Below are positions 5,597 through 6,093 of a stretch of DNA of 6,093 bases, piece after piece. The notes beneath the pieces are model-generated. The model did no database searches. It was given only the letters and a program-made list of their open reading frames with translations, and had not been told where the DNA came from. The position numbers and the translations under genes were made by a program. This stretch comes from an uncultured Sulfuricurvum sp. (lineage in GTDB: Bacteria > Campylobacterota > Campylobacteria > Campylobacterales > Sulfurimonadaceae). The stretch is taken from NCBI RefSeq assembly GCF_937936435.1, contig NZ_CALDDG010000023.1:1-6093 (forward strand), given 5' to 3'. How positions within the stretch are numbered: position 1 is the stretch's first letter; each line of letters opens with the position of its first letter.

Positions 5597-6093
5597 ATGG
5601 GTGCAACCAGTGCAATGACCAAAACTGAAATCGACCACACGGACAAGATTGAAGAGATCGTCCATGAAGACCGTCGGAAAAGTCCAAAAGAGCGGGAACA
5701 AGAGAAACGTAAAGCGAATAAAAAAGAAGAACGTCTTCCTGTCTGGGTCAAAAAATCGGTATTGGAATACGAAGGGGAGCTCAAAGAACTTCAAATCGAA
5801 CTGCTAAAACTGCAAAACCATGTTAAAGATAAAGGGCTGAAAGTCCTCATGATATTCGAAGGACGCGACGCCGCGGGAAAAGGGGGAACGATCAAACGGA
5901 TCACCGAGCATCTCAACCCCCGCGGAGCACGCGTCGTAGCTCTGGATAAACCTTCGGACGTCGAAAAAACCCAATGGTATTTTCAACGTTACGTCGAACA
6001 TCTCCCGAGTGCCGGAGAGATCGTTTTCTTCGATCGGAGCTGGTATAACCGCGCCGGAGTGGAACCGGTCATGGGATTTTGTACCGAAGAGGA
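5597..6093 (+). CDS. ppk2: Polyphosphate kinase 2 (PPK2), 3'-truncated by window edge
   Basis: PPK2 enzymes transfer phosphate between polyphosphate and nucleoside di- or monophosphates, in most cases using polyphosphate to make nucleoside triphosphates. 165 codons are in the window, about half to two thirds of a one-domain PPK2. The Walker A loop is GRDAAGKGG (residues 89-97, Lys95), preceded by the typical LKVLMIFE strand. The Walker B/lid region is FFDRSWYNRAGVEPVMGF (144-161), with Asp146 and Arg147. The first about 46 residues are unusually charged (Lys/Glu/Arg-rich). LPVWVKKSVLEYEGELKEL (47-65) then starts the conserved part and looks like the one-domain class I type; the sub-class and nucleotide preference cannot be settled without the C-terminal half. 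AGGAG lies 7 bases before the ATG. The frame is open to the last base with no defect. It follows the YyaL-family gene by 22 bases on the same strand. Confidence 0.94.
   Translation, partial: MGATSAMTKTEIDHTDKIEEIVHEDRRKSPKEREQEKRKANKKEERLPVWVKKSVLEYEGELKELQIELLKLQNHVKDKGLKVLMIFEGRDAAGKGGTIKRITEHLNPRGARVVALDKPSDVEKTQWYFQRYVEHLPSAGEIVFFDRSWYNRAGVEPVMGFCTEE

Overview
The window looks like an ordinary chromosomal stretch of a Campylobacterota (epsilonproteobacterial) genome. A Sulfuricurvum- or Sulfurimonas-type relative is my best guess. This is inferred from the style of the proteins (a 'PQAWAWKK' LpxB, DsbD, a YyaL-family protein, PPK2), moderate G+C with A/T-rich gene ends, tight gene packing and AGGAG-type ribosome binding sites. 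No sequence search was possible. I see no mobile element, tRNA, rRNA, CRISPR array or prophage gene.

Layout. (1) 1-1312, plus strand: the 3' part of lpxB (lipid-A-disaccharide synthase), whose stop region overlaps the start of a small two-helix membrane protein of unknown function. (2) 1303-1326: a symmetric A/T-rich hairpin carrying the stop codons of two converging genes, a possible bidirectional terminator. (3) 1317-3520, minus strand: a two-gene operon transcribed from the right. It holds dsbD (membrane electron carrier from cytoplasmic thioredoxin to the periplasm) followed, with a one-base TAATG overlap, by a small exported thioredoxin-fold protein with a CPAC site. (4) 3521-3660: a 140-bp divergent intergenic region with candidate promoters for both directions. 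(5) 3661-5574, plus strand: a YyaL/DUF255-family protein, with a cytoplasmic thioredoxin-like domain fused to a large helical domain. (6) 5597-6093, plus strand: the first 165 codons of ppk2 (polyphosphate kinase 2), which runs off the right edge.

How they may work together. DsbD and the exported thioredoxin-like protein form a plausible electron relay: cytoplasmic thioredoxin to DsbD to small periplasmic thiol protein to substrate. The divergent YyaL protein also has a CxxC thioredoxin fold but no export signal, so it cannot belong to the same periplasmic relay. A link between them would be through shared regulation only, which is a guess. lpxB belongs to outer-membrane lipid A synthesis and ppk2 to polyphosphate/nucleotide energy metabolism; neither has an evident functional tie to the redox genes.

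I do not see a clear undescribed system. The points most worth a second look are an extra CxxCH motif in a predicted cytoplasmic loop of DsbD, the ambiguous lipoprotein signal of the small thioredoxin-like protein, the unknown membrane protein coupled to lpxB, and the stop-to-stop hairpin.
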